From Jimgerdemannia flammicorona (Eukaryota; Mucoromycota; Endogonomycetes; Endogonales; Endogonaceae), in NCBI GenBank assembly GCA_003990745.1, contig RBNI01007029.1, positions 1-10,728 of the forward strand: a DNA stretch of 10,728 nt, in the 5' to 3' direction. This document shows, piece after piece, positions 8,160 to 10,728 of the stretch; within the stretch, counting starts at the first letter, position 1, and every line of letters begins with the position of its first letter. Both the position numbers and the translations under genes were made by a program. The notes beneath the pieces were generated by a model, which saw only the letters and a program-made list of their open reading frames with translations, ran no database searches and was not told the DNA's origin.

Positions 8160-9246
8160 ATGGCCCAATTCAAAACAGTCCTCGTCGCAGGTGGCTTCGG
8201 CAGACTTGGTAAGTTTATTATCGACGAGTTCGTCGCCAATGGTACTTACAATGTGAAGATCCTCTCCCGCCCCTCCTCCCTCACCGTAAGTACCAATTTG
8301 ATGGTGTTATTTCTCCACAAAATCCCGCGCTCTTCAACCCCCGCATTGCTGTGTGGACTTTCCACTCGTTCAGTTAGCTGACTGAAACATGTTTCCAACT
8401 CCTATTATAGGAACGCATCTCCGTTATTGAGAAATACAAGGCAGTTGGCGTCGAGGTTGTCGCCGTTGAGTACACAGATCATGCGGGACTCGTGAAGATT
8501 CTCAAAGGCGTCGATGTCGTTGTCAGCACAGTCTCCATAGAAGCCGTATATGATGAGCAAATCGTGCTGATTAAGGCGTCCGAGGAAGCTGGGGTCAAGA
8601 GGTTCATTCCCTCCGATTTTGGATCCGATCACGAAAGGTGATTCTCTTAAACCATTCGCGCCGTCTATCCATTACCGACCAACGAAATCTTATTCAGTCA
8701 CCCACCCACAGGATCAAGCATCCCTTCATCGTCCCAAAGGTTCGAATTGCGGAACACCTCCGTGCCCATAAGACGCTGGAGCACACAATCTTTTACACCA
8801 ACTATTGGACTGACACAACGCTCCAATTTGCCGGATGGGACCTCGACGCCCACAAGGCCATTGTCATTGGCGATGGCAACGACAAGTTCACCCTCACCCA
8901 CCGCCGTGACATAGCAAAGTTCGTCGTTGCCAGCCTCAAGAACCCGAAAGCCCGTAACGCCGTCCATGGCACCGCATCGGAGGTCGTCACGTGGAACGAG
9001 ATTATCAGATCGGCGGAGAAGCATTCGGGGCATAAGTTCGAGGTCACTTACAGGAGCCTCTGTGAGGTAGAGGAACAGCTTAAGATTACCAAAGAGTCGG
9101 CGTTCGAGACTGCCAGAGATGAGTTGTTTAGCCTGCCCCCGCGGGATCAAGGGGTTATTGTCGAGAATGTGAAGGAAGAATATCCCGAGATCAAGACCAT
9201 CACGATTGATGAGTACTTGCGCGAGTATTACGCCAACAAGCCTTAA
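8160..9246 (+). CDS. NmrA-like / isoflavone-reductase-like NAD(P)-binding protein
   Basis: Exons are 8160-8285, 8411-8637 and 8712-9246, giving 295 aa, normal for this family (about 300). It is an atypical short-chain dehydrogenase/reductase with a Rossmann fold. The N-terminal strand carries the dinucleotide-binding motif AGGFGRLG (residues 10-17), and strand 2 ends ILSRPS, where Arg37 would favour NADP(H). VDVVVSTVS (76-84) is strand 4. GVKRFIPSDFGSD (103-115) is the hallmark block of the family, and Lys127 in VPKVRI is at the position of the conserved lysine. TLTHRRDIAKFV (178-189) matches the later conserved D-I motif. Intron 1 (8286-8410, GTAAGT...TATAG, CTGAC branch) is in phase 0. Intron 2 (8638-8711, GTGATT...CACAG) is in phase 2. 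The start has A at -3 and G at +4. Members are either reductases of phenolic or other metabolites or catalytically silent redox sensors such as NmrA. Substrate is unknown, and no pathway genes adjoin. No signal peptide is visible, so it is probably cytosolic. The gene appears intact. Confidence 0.93.
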
Positions 9247-9355
9247 ATCGGTTTGAATATTGCAAGCTCGTTGCTTTGAGGTACTTCGCCTGAACAAATA
9301 TTGCTTTTCATAATAATAACAAAAGCACTTGTGATATCATTAGGAGATATAATTT

Positions 9356-9361
9356 AATAAA
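9356..9361 (+). terminator. poly(A) signal candidate for the NmrA-like gene
   Basis: AATAAA lies 110 nt after the stop codon in an AT-rich stretch, a plausible 3'-end signal. Fungal poly(A) signals are loose, so the exact cleavage site cannot be given. Confidence 0.45.
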
Positions 9362-9655
9362 GCAAATCATTTTTAATGACGCTCGGTTTGTGCGCTGAGC
9401 ATGTTCAACTAAAATTTCAAAGACACGAGTGCGTAGCCCTAGAAGAAAAACACTTGATTTTCTCGCCATTAAATATCGGGGTAATCTATTCTCATTGACA
9501 TCCTTTAATCAGGATCATTTGTAAACGGAGAATATGAGCGCCGTTTGCACGGTATCGAATCTTCGGAAATATTCCATAATCTACGATCACCTCGGAACCA
9601 TATCAAAACAATTCACACGAGAGTCAAGCAGAAATAGTTTGACGCCGACCCCTAT
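9362..9655. other. intergenic, nothing recognised
   Basis: Between the 3' end of the NmrA-like gene and the orphan promoter there is no ORF, RNA gene or repeat that I can support. Confidence 0.5.
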
Positions 9656-9661
9656 TCCAGG

Positions 9662-9723
9662 TATATAAGTATCTCGCTACCGCTCCTGACACCTACAAAT
9701 CGGTTATAAAATCTGGCAACATG
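9662..9723 (+). promoter_or_regulatory. orphan promoter-like segment: TATA box, leader and ATG
   Basis: TATATAA (9662-9668) is followed by a C-rich leader (CTCGCTACCGCTCCTGACACC) and, 59 nt later, an ATG (9721) with A at -3. The spacing mirrors that of the NmrA-like gene. The frame starts MKPHTSTHTHTKGFC and stops after 15 codons, running through a CA repeat. It may be the promoter of a gene lost by decay or of a gene with an unseen intron, or a chance arrangement. Confidence 0.3.
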
Positions 9724-9729
9724 AAGCCT

Positions 9730-9753
9730 CACACATCCACACACACACACACA
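9730..9753. repeat. (CA)n microsatellite
   Basis: CACACA, a short interruption (TC) and then (CA)8. In the frame from the ATG at 9721 it would encode Thr-His repeats. It is a simple repeat prone to length change. Confidence 0.8.
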
Positions 9754-9868
9754 AAAGGGTTTTGTTAATGGAAACTAATTTTTGCGCTCGCAAAGGCCAA
9801 AGTGAGATTTGATTCATTCTGTGCTTAATTTTTCTTTGACGGAATGAATACACACAATCTTGACATTC

Positions 9869-10075
9869 TCAATCGTAAACTGGGTTCCACGTATTGTATG
9901 TATATGCTGGGCTAGAGCAATATTTCGTGTGACTTCCGTCGTTGCAGAAATAAGGCCAGATAGGCTTATTCTCAAAGGAAAGGTCAAACTGGAATTGTGG
10001 AATTCGGTTAAGTGTTTTTATTATTGAAGACTTACTTTGATGGAAAGCACAAAGACAAAAAATGATGAATTTCAA
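9869..10075 (-). pseudogene. possible cupredoxin-like C-terminal fragment
   Basis: The minus-strand frame ends with ENKPIWPYFCNDG, then HTKYC, then YNTWNP before the stop. Fungal extracellular cupredoxin-like proteins carry a block near 'x-x-P-I-W-F-Y-C' followed by a His-Cys copper site and a 'G-M-x-x-x-I-N-P' strand. The order and spacing here are similar, but there is one extra residue inside the W-Y-C block and the Gly-Met is missing. A well-formed 47-nt intron (9989-10035 in plus coordinates) lies just upstream: GTAAGT, CTTAAC branch and TTCCAG. Splicing joins it in frame to a short hydrophobic exon (SSFFVFVLSIK). No N-terminal cupredoxin block or start ATG was found, so this would be a relic or an isolated exon. 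Chance similarity is quite possible. Confidence 0.25.
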
Positions 10076-10232
10076 ATTCCCACTTTACCTAAACGTTCTT
10101 CTGGATAAATCTCTAGTATATCTCCTGCATGGACTATCTCGTATTGGCATGAAGTCGCATTACGTTACTTATGGCATTTTAGGGATTTCAATGTAAAATT
10201 TATACTCCTTTTGACAAACTGTAATTGAAGCA

Positions 10233-10728
10233 TCAGACATTCCAAGAACCTCCTTCACATGTTGGTACATGCGACGGAACAACCATCATCACAAACGCAA
10301 CGACAACACAAAAAGGGAGTAAAATCCCCGGGCTGAACCTGCTGGACATGCGTTTTAATTTGTTTTCCAATTGCTGGAAACCGCAATCGCATTCTGGATT
10401 CTGAATGCACTCGAATCCAGTCCAGGATTAATACTGCGAGAGCTCGTTAACTCCGTCGATGAACCGCAGCCGTGCCGCCTGTATCTCGACCCTTGTCTCA
10501 AGGCTCAGCCGCTTATACCCTTGCCGACGACCGGCATGGACAAGAAAATGGGCGTTATCCACGCAGAGGATCACGTTGCCATCGTCGTAATAGTGGTTGG
10601 CCCTGATTTCGGGCTTGACGTGTGAGGAAGTTGATAGGGCGGTGGATTTCATAATGTAGAATGGCTTTCCGAAGGATTTTTTTTTTTTTGGAGAGTTATT
10701 TGGGTAGTTCGTCAGAGCAGGCCGGGAG
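10233..10728 (-). pseudogene. BTB/POZ domain N-terminal fragment, interrupted; open to window edge
   Basis: The minus-strand frame is open from the window edge to a TAA at 10430-10428. An ATG at 10652 would give 74 aa, but the frame is also open upstream of it, so the true start may lie outside. Residues 21-39 from that ATG, YYDDGNVILCVDNAHFLVH, match the first strands of the BTB domain as found in mushroom-expanded families (YYxxDGNxxLxVExxLFxVHxxxL). After the His the expected helix (hS.vF..mF) is not readable and the frame reaches the stop. Beyond this single TAA the same frame stays open for another 64 codons (10427-10236) and contains a hydrophobic segment (GILLPFCVVVAFVMMVV). BTB proteins mediate dimerisation and cullin-3 binding. 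This copy is either a pseudogene or a gene whose intron I cannot place; a donor GTATAAG (about 10513) and an acceptor CTCGCAG (about 10434) exist but the joined product is not BTB-like. Confidence 0.5.
10677..10689. repeat. T13 homopolymer
   Basis: A run of 13 T, read as A13 on the minus strand about 25 nt before the ATG of the BTB fragment. In that frame it encodes four lysines, so either the start is downstream of it or it lies in the leader. Confidence 0.75.

Noticed and set aside
8698..9297. 199-codon ORF on the minus strand
   Set aside because: It lies antisense to the third exon of the NmrA-like gene. Its openness comes from the biased codons of that exon, and its product has no family motif.
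10371..10625. 84-codon plus-strand ORF
   Set aside because: It is antisense to the BTB-like minus-strand frame, which has recognisable motifs; the plus frame has none.

Overview
The window looks like nuclear DNA of a filamentous fungus, most likely an agaricomycete (basidiomycete). The reasons are short GT-AG introns (47-125 nt) with CTGAC/CTTAAC-like branch points, TATA boxes 60-140 nt before start codons, pyrimidine-rich leaders, low gene density, and protein remnants of families that are expanded in mushrooms (NB-ARC-type P-loop, BTB/POZ). No tRNA, rRNA, CRISPR array or intact transposase was found by eye.

Layout. 1-3600 is AT-rich, gene-poor DNA. It opens with a (TTTC)n microsatellite and holds only weak ORFs with no recognisable family. 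3774-4699 is a probable gene: TATA box, CT-rich leader and a 260-residue proline-rich protein of unknown function. Its stop codon lies inside a splice-donor-like GTAAGC. 4700-6140 is gene-poor and carries a G7T19 tract. 6147-6400 holds a frameshifted relic of an NB-ARC-like P-loop (GLGGVGK), followed by a T23 tract. 7032-7908 contains a perfect 16-bp palindrome, two TATA boxes and a tentative two-exon gene for a 130-residue unknown protein. 8094-9361 is the only confidently identified gene: a three-exon NmrA/isoflavone-reductase-like NAD(P)-binding protein of 295 residues with its own TATA box and a poly(A) signal candidate. 9662-9753 is an orphan promoter-like segment with a (CA)n run. 9869-10075, minus strand, is a possible degenerate cupredoxin-like exon. 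10233-10728, minus strand, carries the N-terminal piece of a BTB/POZ domain that breaks down and meets a stop; it is either an edge-truncated gene or a pseudogene.

The genes do not form an obvious pathway or cluster. The NmrA-like protein could be a redox sensor or an oxidoreductase; nothing nearby fixes its substrate. I did not find a convincing new multi-gene system. The most interesting signals are the decayed NLR-type P-loop, the interrupted BTB frame and the orphan proline-rich protein. Exon boundaries were assigned by eye from splice signals and frame, without transcript data or database searches.
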